From Verrucomicrobiota bacterium (GTDB taxonomy: Bacteria > Verrucomicrobiota > Verrucomicrobiia > Opitutales > UBA953): a DNA stretch of 26,905 nt. Positions 20,407 to 26,905 of this stretch are shown here, in pieces. A program made the translations under genes and the position numbers. The notes under the pieces are model-generated. The model searched no databases. It worked only from the letters and a program-made list of their open reading frames with translations, and had not been told where the DNA came from. The first letter of the stretch is position 1, and every line of letters begins with the position of its first letter. The stretch is from NCBI GenBank assembly GCA_009924965.1, contig RFQN01000001.1, forward strand, positions 1 through 26,905. Direction: 5' to 3'.

Positions 20407-21111
20407 ATGGCCCTCATCGAAGTCTCCCACCTCCAGAAATCCTACGGCGCCATCCGCGCCGTCAAGGACGTCTCCTTCTCCGTCGAACGCGGCGAAGTCG
20501 TCGGCTTCCTCGGCCCCAACGGCGCCGGCAAGTCCACGACCATGAAGCTGCTCACGGGCTACCTGCGGCCCGACGCCGGCTCGGCCGTGGTCGCGGGCTT
20601 CGACGTGACGGAAAACCCGGTGGCCGCCAAGGCCCACCTCGGCTACTCGCCCGAAGGCGCGCCGGCCTATGGTGAGATGACCGTCCGCGAGTTCCTGCGC
20701 TTCGCCGCGGAGCTGCGCGGCCTCGCCGACCCCGCCCAGCGCGTGGCCGACACGCTCAAGCTCTGCCGCCTCGAAGAGGTCGCCGGTCAGGCCGTCGACA
20801 CGCTCTCTAAGGGCTACCGTATGCGCGTGGGTTTCGCCCAAGCGGTCATCCACGACCCCGCCGTGCTCATCCTCGACGAGCCGACCGATGGCCTTGACCC
20901 GAACCAGAAGTTCGAGGTGCGCCGCATCCTCAAGGACATGGCCGCCCGCAAGGCCGTCATCGTCTCGACGCACATCCTCGAAGAAGTCGGCGAACTCTGC
21001 ACGCGCGTGATCGTCATCGCGCAGGGCGAAGTCCGTTGCGACGAATCCAAGGAACGCTTCCTCAAACGCGGCGCCGACCTCAACCAGGTCTTCCGCCAGC
21101 TCACCGCCTAA
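20407..21111 (+). CDS. ABC transporter ATP-binding protein, GldA/CcmA-like
   Basis: A 234-residue ABC ATPase. Motifs: Walker A GPNGAGKST (36-44), signature LSKGY (133-137, with K in place of the usual G/Q), Walker B VLILDEP (153-159), and H-loop H189 in STH. Together with the following ABC-2 permease, the GldG-like protein and the DUF4340 protein it forms the gene set known from gliding (GldAFG) and related uncharacterised ABC systems in Bacteroidetes and the PVC group. It would couple ATP hydrolysis to the permease at the inner membrane. The substrate is not known for such systems. It starts 6 bp after the channel gene and ends 13 bp before the permease gene. Confidence 0.93.
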   Translation: MALIEVSHLQKSYGAIRAVKDVSFSVERGEVVGFLGPNGAGKSTTMKLLTGYLRPDAGSAVVAGFDVTENPVAAKAHLGYSPEGAPAYGEMTVREFLRFAAELRGLADPAQRVADTLKLCRLEEVAGQAVDTLSKGYRMRVGFAQAVIHDPAVLILDEPTDGLDPNQKFEVRRILKDMAARKAVIVSTHILEEVGELCTRVIVIAQGEVRCDESKERFLKRGADLNQVFRQLTA

Positions 21112-21124
21112 TCGACCTACGACC

Positions 21125-21928
21125 ATGTCCGACACCTCCGCCTCCCCCACCCCGCGCGCCGGCGCCGCCTTCTGGGCCGTCCTGCGCCGCGAATTCGCGG
21201 GCTACTTCCGCACGCCGCTGGCCTACGTCTTCCTCGCGGTCTTCAACGCCTTCGCCATCTCGTTGGCCTTCTTCGTGGGCAACATCTACGAAGCCGGCGT
21301 CGCCAGCCTCGACCGCTTCTTCCTGTACCACCCGTGGCTCTGGGCGTTCCTCGCGCCCGCCGCCGGCGCCCGCCTCTGGGCCGAAGAACGCCGCCAAGGC
21401 ACCATCGAGCTGCTGCTTACCTGGCCCGTCACGGTCTGGCAGGCGGCCCTCGGCAAGTTCTTCGCCGCTTGGCTCTTCCTAGGCTGTGCGCTCCTCATCA
21501 CCTTGCCGATGGCCTTCACGGTCTGCTACCTGGGCGACCCCGACGTTGGCGTGATCGTCTCCGGCTACGTCGGCTCGTTCCTCTGCGCCGGCGCCTGCCT
21601 CGGCATCGCCGCCATCGCCTCCGCGCTCACCCGCAGCCAGGTCATCGCCTTCGTCACCGGCTTCCTCGCCTGCTTCGTCCTCGTGCTCGTCGGCTACGGC
21701 GTGTTCGATGAACTGCTCGCGGGCGCTTTCGGACCATCAGGGCAAATAGAATTAAGATGGAGGGGGGTTAGCGTTTTATTGACACAAGAGGAGATCCGCC
21801 GCCTCGGCCTCTGGCGCAACCTCGAGCCGTTCACGCTCGGCCTCATCGACCTGCGGCCGACCGCTTACTTCCTGACCGCGGCCTTCGCCGGCCTCGGTCT
21901 CAGCACCCTCATCGTCGAACGCCGCTAA
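21125..21928 (+). CDS. ABC-2 type permease, GldF-like
   Basis: A 267-residue inner-membrane permease of the GldF/ABC-2 type. The N-terminal helix follows RREFAGYFRTPLAYVF (21-36). The conserved coupling segment EERRQGTIELLLTWPV lies at 87-102. Further helices lie at about 106-134, 142-166 and 172-193, and a C-terminal helix ends the protein before LIVERR. The LGLIDLR segment near the end matches the family's GVIDLRD. Residues 203-223, between helix 5 and that segment, are encoded by 21 codons of very different usage from the rest of the gene and look like an insertion relative to what I recall of GldF proteins. The reading frame is intact. It pairs with the ATPase 13 bp upstream. Confidence 0.92.
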   Translation: MSDTSASPTPRAGAAFWAVLRREFAGYFRTPLAYVFLAVFNAFAISLAFFVGNIYEAGVASLDRFFLYHPWLWAFLAPAAGARLWAEERRQGTIELLLTWPVTVWQAALGKFFAAWLFLGCALLITLPMAFTVCYLGDPDVGVIVSGYVGSFLCAGACLGIAAIASALTRSQVIAFVTGFLACFVLVLVGYGVFDELLAGAFGPSGQIELRWRGVSVLLTQEEIRRLGLWRNLEPFTLGLIDLRPTAYFLTAAFAGLGLSTLIVERR

Positions 21929-21943
21929 CCGGAGAACCCCACC

Positions 21944-23830
21944 ATGTCCCGCTCCCAAGCCTTCTTCGCCGCCCTCGCCATCCTGGCCGCGGCCTTCTTC
22001 GTCAGCCTCATCGTCGGCGTCGTCGGCGACCGCTTCGGCGGCACCCGCCTCGACCTCACCGAGGACCATACCTTCACGCTCTCGCTCGGCTCCCGCCACA
22101 TCCTCGGCAAGCTCGACGAGCCCGTGACGCTGGAGTTCTTCGTCAGCCGCTCCGACGTCAAGCTGCGCCCCTACCTCGAAAGCTACTCCCGCCGCGTGGA
22201 GACACTGCTGCGCGAATACGCCGCCGCTTCCAAAGGCAAGGTGAAGCTGGTCATCACCGACCCCAAGCCCGACACCAAGGAAGAGCAGCGTGCCCAGCGC
22301 CAGAACCTCGGCGCGATGAACACGCCGGCCGGCGCGGCCTACCTCGGTGTCACCGCCCAACAGGCCGACACGGTCAAGGCCATCGCCTTCCTCGACCCGA
22401 CGCGCGAGAAGTTCCTCGAGTACGACCTGTCCAAGCTGATCGCCTCGGTCGCCCGCCTCGAGCGCCCGAAGCTGGCCATCGTCAGCACCCTCGCGATCAC
22501 CAACACCGCGCCGCAAGGCGGCGACCAACAGCCCGGGGCCGCCGACGTGCTCCTGGCCGAGCTGGGCCAGACGTTCGAAGTCATCACCGTCAACAACCAG
22601 GCGACCGAGCTCCCCAAGGGCACGGCCGTCGTCGCGTTGGTGCACCCGCACCACTTGTCCGACAAGCTCGCCTACGCCATCGACCAGTTCCTGCTGAACG
22701 GCGGCGCGGTCTTCGCGGCCGTCGACCCGCTCTCGCGCTACCAGAAGTTCCAGCAAGGCGGCATGCCCTTCATGGTCGCTCCGATGGCGCTCGGCGCCTC
22801 CTCCGACCCCGCGCTGCTGCGCGCCTGGGGCGTGAACGTCGAGATGGACGCCGTCTCTGGCGATAGCCAGCGCTCCGTGCCGATCCGCGGCGCGCGCGGC
22901 CAACCCGTGCAATACCCTCCTGCATTCTCCGTCGGCCCCGAAGCGCTCTCCAAGGAGTCGCCCCTGACGTCCGACCTGCGTGAACTGGCCTTCATGGAAG
23001 CGAGCGAGATCACGCTCATCTCCGGCGCGGAGAAGCGCCTGAAGATGGACGTCCTCATCGCCCTCAAGGGCGCGACCACGGGCGCCGCGCCCACGCAGCT
23101 CGCCAACGCCGGGCCGTTCGAGAAGGTCGCGGTCGGCTTCAAGGCCGACGGCCGCCCCCGCATCCTCGCGGCGTCGTTCACCGGCACGTTCCCCTCGGCC
23201 TTCCCGAACGGCGTCCCCGCCGACGAGAAGGACAAGACCCCGAAGGCTGGCCCCGACCACCTCAAGGAATCCAAGAAGCCTGGCCGCCTCTTCGTCGTCG
23301 CCGACTCCGACTTCATGCTCGACCCGTTCACCGTGCGCCAGCGCCAGATGAACGGCCAGACGGTCATGGAGGAACTGAACGACAACCTGAAGTTCGTCCT
23401 CAGCTCGCTCGAGACCCTCGGCGGCTCCGATGAGCTCGTGACGCTTCGCTCCAAGGGCACGTCCATCCGCCCGTTCAAGCGCGTCGTCGCCCTCGAACGC
23501 AACGCCCAGGCGCTCTACCAGGCCAAGCTCGACGAGATCGAAAAGCGACTCGAGGAAGCCAACAACAAGGTGAACGAAATCTCCCGCCGTAGCGGGGGCG
23601 ACCTTTCCAAGGGCCTCGTCATCACGCCGGAGATGCAGCGCGAGATCGATAAGTTCCAGAAGGAAGCCACCGAACTCACCGAGCAGCGCCGCCAGATCCG
23701 GCGTGGCCTGAGCGAGGACGTCAACGCCCTCGGCCGCAAGCTGGCGGTGTTCAACCTCCTGGCCGGCCCGTTCTTCGCCGGCATCTTCGGCCTGCTCTAC
23801 TTCCTCTTCCGCCGCCGCAAAGTCGCCTAA
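21944..23830 (+). CDS. GldG-family ABC-associated exported protein
   Basis: A 628-residue protein of the GldG type. An N-terminal membrane helix (about 8-28) is followed by the family's conserved opening RLDLTEDHTFTLS (35-47), then VTLEFFVS and YSRRVETLLREYAAASKGKVKLVITDPKPD (about 80-110). The DUF-type central domain lies in the periplasm. A coiled-coil-like stretch (roughly 520-590) precedes a C-terminal transmembrane helix (about 601-622) with basic end RRRKVA. GldG-type proteins accompany the GldA ATPase and GldF permease; their exact role is unsettled. CCGGAG sits about 11 bases before the ATG, one of the few Shine-Dalgarno-like sites in the window. It is followed after 3 bp by the DUF4340 gene. 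Confidence 0.92.
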   Translation: MSRSQAFFAALAILAAAFFVSLIVGVVGDRFGGTRLDLTEDHTFTLSLGSRHILGKLDEPVTLEFFVSRSDVKLRPYLESYSRRVETLLREYAAASKGKVKLVITDPKPDTKEEQRAQRQNLGAMNTPAGAAYLGVTAQQADTVKAIAFLDPTREKFLEYDLSKLIASVARLERPKLAIVSTLAITNTAPQGGDQQPGAADVLLAELGQTFEVITVNNQATELPKGTAVVALVHPHHLSDKLAYAIDQFLLNGGAVFAAVDPLSRYQKFQQGGMPFMVAPMALGASSDPALLRAWGVNVEMDAVSGDSQRSVPIRGARGQPVQYPPAFSVGPEALSKESPLTSDLRELAFMEASEITLISGAEKRLKMDVLIALKGATTGAAPTQLANAGPFEKVAVGFKADGRPRILAASFTGTFPSAFPNGVPADEKDKTPKAGPDHLKESKKPGRLFVVADSDFMLDPFTVRQRQMNGQTVMEELNDNLKFVLSSLETLGGSDELVTLRSKGTSIRPFKRVVALERNAQALYQAKLDEIEKRLEEANNKVNEISRRSGGDLSKGLVITPEMQREIDKFQKEATELTEQRRQIRRGLSEDVNALGRKLAVFNLLAGPFFAGIFGLLYFLFRRRKVA

Positions 23831-23833
23831 GCC

Positions 23834-24892
23834 ATGCGTAACAAGACCCTCCTCATCGGAACCTTGGTGCTGGGCCTCGCCGCCCTCGCCTTGCTCAACC
23901 TCAAGCCGCAGGACGCCGCCGACGGCGGCGCCAAGAGCCCGCTCGTAGCCGCCGAGATCCTCGCCCAGCCGAAGAGCCTCACGGTGAAGGCCAACGGCAA
24001 GTCCACGACCGTCGAGAAAGCCGCGGACGGCACTTGGGTCGTGAAGGAAAAGTTCGGCCTGCCGGTGGATGTCGAAAACCGCCTGCGCCCGCTGGTGGTC
24101 GCGCTGCAGAAGGCCGAGAACCTCGGCCTGCTCACGAGCAATCCCAAGCGCCTCGAGAAGCTCGGCCTCGCCGACAGCTCCTTGAGCGTGACCGGCGAGA
24201 ACGGCAAGGTCTTCGCCGCGGAAATCGGCAAGCAGACCGACGACGGCGCCGGCCTGGCCATGCGCCTGCAGGGCGAGACTTCCGCGATCCGCACCAGCTT
24301 CAGCGGCTACCTCGAGGCTGACCCGACCAACTGGATGGACTCGGTGCTCTTCAACGGGAAGCCCGAAGACATCAAGGCGATCGCGTTCACCTGGGCCGAC
24401 GGCCAGCAGTCCTTCGCGCGCCCCGAAAAGGGCAAGCCATTCGGCGGCAAGGAAGGCCCGACGGTCGAGGACATCGTCAACGCGCTCGCCATCATGCGCG
24501 CCTCGGACGCCGCCGCCAAGGGCGACAAGGAAGCCGCCGCGGCCTTTGCCAAGTCCTGGACGGTGAAGCTCGAGCTGTTCGACGGCTCCACGGTGACCGC
24601 GGTCTTCGCCAAGGGCGCGGCCGGTGCCCCCAACGAACAACCCAAACTCTTCACGCGCGTCAGCCACTCCGACCCCAAGCATGTCGCGAACGCGATGGCC
24701 GCGAAGGCGGAGTTCCTCTCGCAGCCGTGGCTGTCCGAGCAGCTCCCGGCCTCGCTGGCGGACTTCAAGAAGCGCGTGTCCCCGCCCGCCGAGAACCCCG
24801 GCCAGCCGCCCGCGCCACAGTTGGGCAACTTCCAAGGCCTCAGCTTACCGGGCGGAAACGGGCCGGTTTCGGTCCCGCCGCCCGCCAAATAA
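23834..24892 (+). CDS. DUF4340-type membrane-anchored protein
   Basis: A 352-residue protein with an N-terminal membrane anchor (about 5-22, LLIGTLVLGLAALALL). A periplasmic region follows with the family-like features DGTWVVKEKFGLPVDVENRLRPLVVAL (about 65-90) and LEKLGLADSSLSVTGENGKV (111-130). A Pro/Gly/Gln-rich C-terminal tail (about 315-352) is likely disordered. DUF4340 proteins regularly follow GldG-like genes and are assumed to belong to the same ABC system. It starts 3 bp after the GldG-like gene and ends 13 bp before the operon terminator. Its role is unknown. Confidence 0.87.
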   Translation: MRNKTLLIGTLVLGLAALALLNLKPQDAADGGAKSPLVAAEILAQPKSLTVKANGKSTTVEKAADGTWVVKEKFGLPVDVENRLRPLVVALQKAENLGLLTSNPKRLEKLGLADSSLSVTGENGKVFAAEIGKQTDDGAGLAMRLQGETSAIRTSFSGYLEADPTNWMDSVLFNGKPEDIKAIAFTWADGQQSFARPEKGKPFGGKEGPTVEDIVNALAIMRASDAAAKGDKEAAAAFAKSWTVKLELFDGSTVTAVFAKGAAGAPNEQPKLFTRVSHSDPKHVANAMAAKAEFLSQPWLSEQLPASLADFKKRVSPPAENPGQPPAPQLGNFQGLSLPGGNGPVSVPPPAK

Positions 24893-24905
24893 GCCGGCTG
24901 CGAGC

Positions 24906-24938
24906 AAAAGCCCTTGCCTCCCTCGGCAAGGGCTTTTT
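24906..24938 (+). terminator. Intrinsic terminator of the channel/ABC operon
   Basis: AAAAGCCCTTGCC (24906-24918), loop TCCCTC, GGCAAGGGCTTTT (24925-24937), T run to 24938. A perfect 13-bp stem with A- and T-tracts. Confidence 0.93.
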
Positions 24939-24952
24939 CGTGTCCTCTTCCG

Positions 24953-25345
24953 ATGGTCCTCGCCGAAGCCCAGTCTCTCAACACCTACCTGCCGGTCCTT
25001 TTCCAAGCCGCCATGGGCTTGGCGCTGCCGATCGGCATCTTGGCCGCGAGCCACCTTTTTGGCCAACGCGCCAAGGGCAACTACATCAAGGATAAGGCCT
25101 ACGAATGCGGCCTCCCGATGGAAGGCAAGCCGCACCCGCGCTTCGCCGTGAAGTTCTACGTCACCGCGATGTTGTTCATCCTCTTCGACATCGAGGTCGT
25201 GTTCCTGGTGCCGTGGGCCTTGGTCTACCGCGAGTTCCTCGCCGCCGGCATCGCCATCACGGCCGCCACCGCGGTCTTCCTCGGCACGCTCGTCCTCGGG
25301 CTCGCCTACGAAGTGAAGCGCGGCGCGCTGGAGTGGGACAAGTAA
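24953..25345 (+). CDS. nuoA: NADH-quinone oxidoreductase subunit A
   Basis: NuoA (130 residues) is a small membrane subunit of respiratory complex I at the junction of the peripheral and membrane arms. Three transmembrane helices are expected and seen (about 13-33, 66-88 and 95-117). The hallmark segments are KAYECGLP (48-55), RFAVKFYVTAMLFILFDIEVVFL (63-85, with the conserved acidic E81) and the short C-terminus. The ATG at 24953 fits the family start; an in-frame reading from 24914 lies in the upstream terminator and is rejected. It is flanked by terminators at 24906-24938 and 25368-25392 and has no nuoB or other nuo gene beside it. The other subunits must lie elsewhere, or this copy is a detached paralogue. 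Confidence 0.95.
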   Translation: MVLAEAQSLNTYLPVLFQAAMGLALPIGILAASHLFGQRAKGNYIKDKAYECGLPMEGKPHPRFAVKFYVTAMLFILFDIEVVFLVPWALVYREFLAAGIAITAATAVFLGTLVLGLAYEVKRGALEWDK

Positions 25346-25367
25346 GCCGCAGCTAAATTCTTCATGA

Positions 25368-25392
25368 AAAGGGCGCCCACTGGGCGCCCTTT
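25368..25392. terminator. Bidirectional terminator between nuoA and the hydrolase gene
   Basis: AAAGGGCGCCC (25368-25378), loop ACT, GGGCGCCCTTT (25382-25392). A-runs and T-runs on both sides make it usable on both strands, serving nuoA (plus) and the convergent hydrolase gene (minus). Confidence 0.85.
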
Positions 25393-25396
25393 CTGT

Positions 25397-26383
25397 TTAC
25401 TTCGCCGGCGCCGCCGGCGGCGTCTGGCCCTTGAGGTGCTGATCGAAAAAGGCCGTGACCAACGGACGCAAGTCGCGCTGCTTGGGCTGCAGGTCGAAGG
25501 TATGGGGCGCGCCCGGAATCACCTCCAACGCGCAGGTGGCGCCCTGGGCCTTGGCGACCTTGAGGAAGGTTTCGCTCTGGCTCAGCGGCACGGTCGTGTC
25601 CGCGGTGCCATGCACGAGGAGCATGGGCGCGTCCTTCGCATCAAGGTAGGTGATGGGCGAGCCTTTCTTGTAAAGCTCCGGGGCTTCCTCACGGGTCTTC
25701 GCGAACATCTTCATGTCGTGGTAGTTGATGAGGTCCACCGCGCCATAGAAACCGACGGCGCAGGCGACGCGCGCCGAGACGTCCTGATAGGGCTCGCCCG
25801 GGACGGCATCGAAACCATCCGCGGGACCGGTCGTCGCCAGCATCATCGCGAGGTTGCAGCCCGCCGAACAACCGATGACCCCGAGGCGCTCCGGGTCCAC
25901 GCCCAACGCCGCGGCTTCCTTGCGCAGGTAGCGGACGGCGGCCTTGGCGTCGTAGACGCTCTGCGGCCAGGTGACCTGCCCCTGCGTGCGCCGGAGCTTG
26001 TAGTTGATGCTCATGCAGACATAGCCCTTGAGCGTCAGGTTCTCGGCGATGTTCAGCTCGCGGTTGCGCGCCTTGTCGCCGTCGTTGAAGCCACCGCCAT
26101 GGATGACGATGATCCCGGGCAACGGCTTGGCTTTGTCGTGGCCGAGCGGGAAATAGAGATCCGCCTTCTCCTTGCGCGCGGCACCGAGATAAGGGACGTC
26201 CGTCTGGACGCGGACGGTCTGCGGGTAGACGGGGACCTTCTTCAGTTCCCCGGGGGTATCTTCGGAGGCCGGCTCCGCACCGGCCTTCGCCGCCACGGCA
26301 GGCTTCGGCGCCGCAGGCGCAGGGGGCACGGGCACAACCGGGTCGGCCATGAGGACCGCCCAGAGGCAGAGGATTGGGGTCAT
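25397..26383 (-). CDS. Exported alpha/beta hydrolase, BD-FAE/esterase-lipase type
   Basis: A 328-residue exported hydrolase. A signal peptide (about 1-13) is followed by a Pro/Ala-rich linker (14-45). The oxyanion-hole motif is HGGG (95-98). The nucleophile elbow is GCSAG (171-175, serine 173), the acid D262 in HGTADTTVP and the base H294 in GAPHTFD, a complete Ser-Asp-His triad. The order and motifs match the esterase-lipase/carbohydrate-esterase group (BD-FAE-like), whose members deacylate sugars, polysaccharides or small esters. It lies 59 bp downstream of the fumarase gene on the same strand. A periplasmic or secreted role in ester cleavage is likely; the substrate is not shown. Confidence 0.9.
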   Translation of the reverse strand: MTPILCLWAVLMADPVVPVPPAPAAPKPAVAAKAGAEPASEDTPGELKKVPVYPQTVRVQTDVPYLGAARKEKADLYFPLGHDKAKPLPGIIVIHGGGFNDGDKARNRELNIAENLTLKGYVCMSINYKLRRTQGQVTWPQSVYDAKAAVRYLRKEAAALGVDPERLGVIGCSAGCNLAMMLATTGPADGFDAVPGEPYQDVSARVACAVGFYGAVDLINYHDMKMFAKTREEAPELYKKGSPITYLDAKDAPMLLVHGTADTTVPLSQSETFLKVAKAQGATCALEVIPGAPHTFDLQPKQRDLRPLVTAFFDQHLKGQTPPAAPAK

Positions 26384-26442
26384 GGCTTAACCGATACAGG
26401 CTGCGCACCAGCCGTCAACGCTCTGGAGGACCGCTGCGGGCC

Positions 26443-26905
26443 TTAGGTCGCGCAGACGCCGCAGCCGGCCGGGAGGTTCAGGAAGAAGTCGTTGCCCTTG
26501 TCGTCCACGAGGATGAACGCAGGGAAATCGACGACTTCGATCTTCCAGACGGACTCCATGCCGAGCTCGGGGTAGTCGATGACTTCGACCTTGCGGATGT
26601 TCTCCTGCGCGAGGATCGCGGCGGGGCCGCCGATGGAGCCCAGGTAGAAGCCGCCGTGCTTCTTGCAGGCGTCGGTGACGGCTTGGCCGCGGTTGCCCTT
26701 GGCGATCATGACGAGCGAGCCACCGTTGGCCTGGAAGAGGTCCACGTAGCTGTCCATGCGTCCCGCGGTGGTCGGGCCAAATGAACCCGAGGCCATGCCT
26801 GCCGGGGTCTTCGCCGGGCCGGCATAATAGACAGGGTGGTTCTTGAAGTACTCGGGCAAGCCTTCGCCGCGCTGCAGGCGCTCCTGCAGTTTAGCGTGCG
26901 CGATG
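26443..26905 (-). CDS. fumA: Class I fumarate hydratase (C-terminal part, runs off right edge)
   Basis: About 153 C-terminal residues of a class I (iron-sulfur, thermolabile) fumarase, which converts fumarate and malate in the TCA cycle. The visible sequence includes PEYFKNHPVYYAGPAKTP, ASGSFGPTTAGRMDSYVDLF, SLVMIAKGN, KHGGFYLGSIGGPAAILAQ and FPAFILVDDKGNDFF, all typical of the FumA/FumB beta domain. The coding frame continues upstream through IAHAKLQERLQRGEG to the window edge, so there is no start here; the first available start codon (TTG at 26859) is internal. The C-terminus, LPAGCGVCAT, is a short tail with two cysteines. Whether the gene is single-chain or split cannot be seen. Confidence 0.94.
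   Translation of the reverse strand, partial: IAHAKLQERLQRGEGLPEYFKNHPVYYAGPAKTPAGMASGSFGPTTAGRMDSYVDLFQANGGSLVMIAKGNRGQAVTDACKKHGGFYLGSIGGPAAILAQENIRKVEVIDYPELGMESVWKIEVVDFPAFILVDDKGNDFFLNLPAGCGVCAT

Noticed and set aside
19402..21150. 582-codon open frame on the minus strand opposite the MscS-type and ATPase genes
   Set aside because: Antisense to two confidently identified genes; composition is Glu/Asp/Val/Arg-rich without motifs.
21776..24835. 1019-codon open frame on the minus strand opposite the GldG-like and DUF4340 genes
   Set aside because: Same shadow effect of third-position GC bias; the plus-strand genes have membrane helices, tight operon spacing and recognisable families.
1..26905. 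CRISPR arrays, insertion sequences, integrases, phage genes or toxin-antitoxin pairs
   Set aside because: No direct-repeat arrays, transposase motifs, terminal inverted repeats, integrase motifs or small toxin/antitoxin pairs were seen; the tRNA-Tyr gene is followed by rpsT, not by an integrated element.

Overview
The window is a GC-rich (about two-thirds G+C), gene-dense piece of bacterial chromosome with about 27 protein genes and one tRNA gene. No rRNA, CRISPR array, insertion sequence or phage gene is visible. The gene content suggests a Verrucomicrobiota bacterium, probably near Opitutae. The clues are a DksA-type protein with a degenerate zinc finger next to lspA, a cysteine-free FmdB-like protein, a GldA/GldF/GldG/DUF4340-type ABC cluster, many small exported alpha/beta hydrolases, and almost no Shine-Dalgarno sequences. 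The taxonomic call is inference from style and synteny, not from a marker-gene search.

Layout, left to right. 1-1507 (minus): an ABC ATPase followed by the N-terminal part of a phytoene-desaturase-like FAD oxidoreductase that runs off the left edge. 1607-4253 (plus): an exported membrane-anchored protein of unknown function and two exported alpha/beta-hydrolase-like proteins. 4313-5934 (plus): trmD and rplS, overlapping by 4 nt, a terminator, a 276-bp intergenic region, then rpsP. The classical order rpsP-rimM-trmD-rplS is broken and rimM is absent. 6026-8811 (minus): a DCC-family (DUF393) protein, a small lipoprotein, an OppB/OppC-type permease pair and a cysteine-poor FmdB-like protein. 8942-9369 (plus): tRNA-Tyr and rpsT. 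9433-10233 (plus): an RluA-like protein without the canonical catalytic motif. 10230-15283 (minus): an ileS - dksA-like - lspA - flavin reductase operon. 15460-15729 (plus): a small membrane protein. 15776-19147 (minus): trpS, a two-TM coiled-coil protein and an exported protein. 19267-24892 (plus): an operon of an MscS-type channel, ABC ATPase, ABC-2 permease, GldG-like protein and DUF4340 protein. 24953-25345 (plus): a solitary nuoA. 25397-26905 (minus): an exported esterase-like hydrolase downstream of the C-terminal part of a class I fumarase.

Most genes are housekeeping (translation, lipoprotein maturation, respiration, TCA cycle) mixed with envelope and transport functions. The most unusual signals are these: (i) a 63-nt in-frame patch of foreign-looking codons inside the ABC-2 permease gene; (ii) erosion of zinc-ligand cysteines in three neighbouring proteins (FmdB-like, DksA-like, IleRS); (iii) an LspA without its first transmembrane helix and the Asp/Lys residues it carries; (iv) an RluA-like protein without the HRLD motif; (v) a histone-H1-like tail on the DksA-like protein; (vi) a nuoA outside any nuo operon; and (vii) an inverted repeat that fills the spacer of the channel-operon promoter. 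I see no convincing wholly new defence or mobile system.
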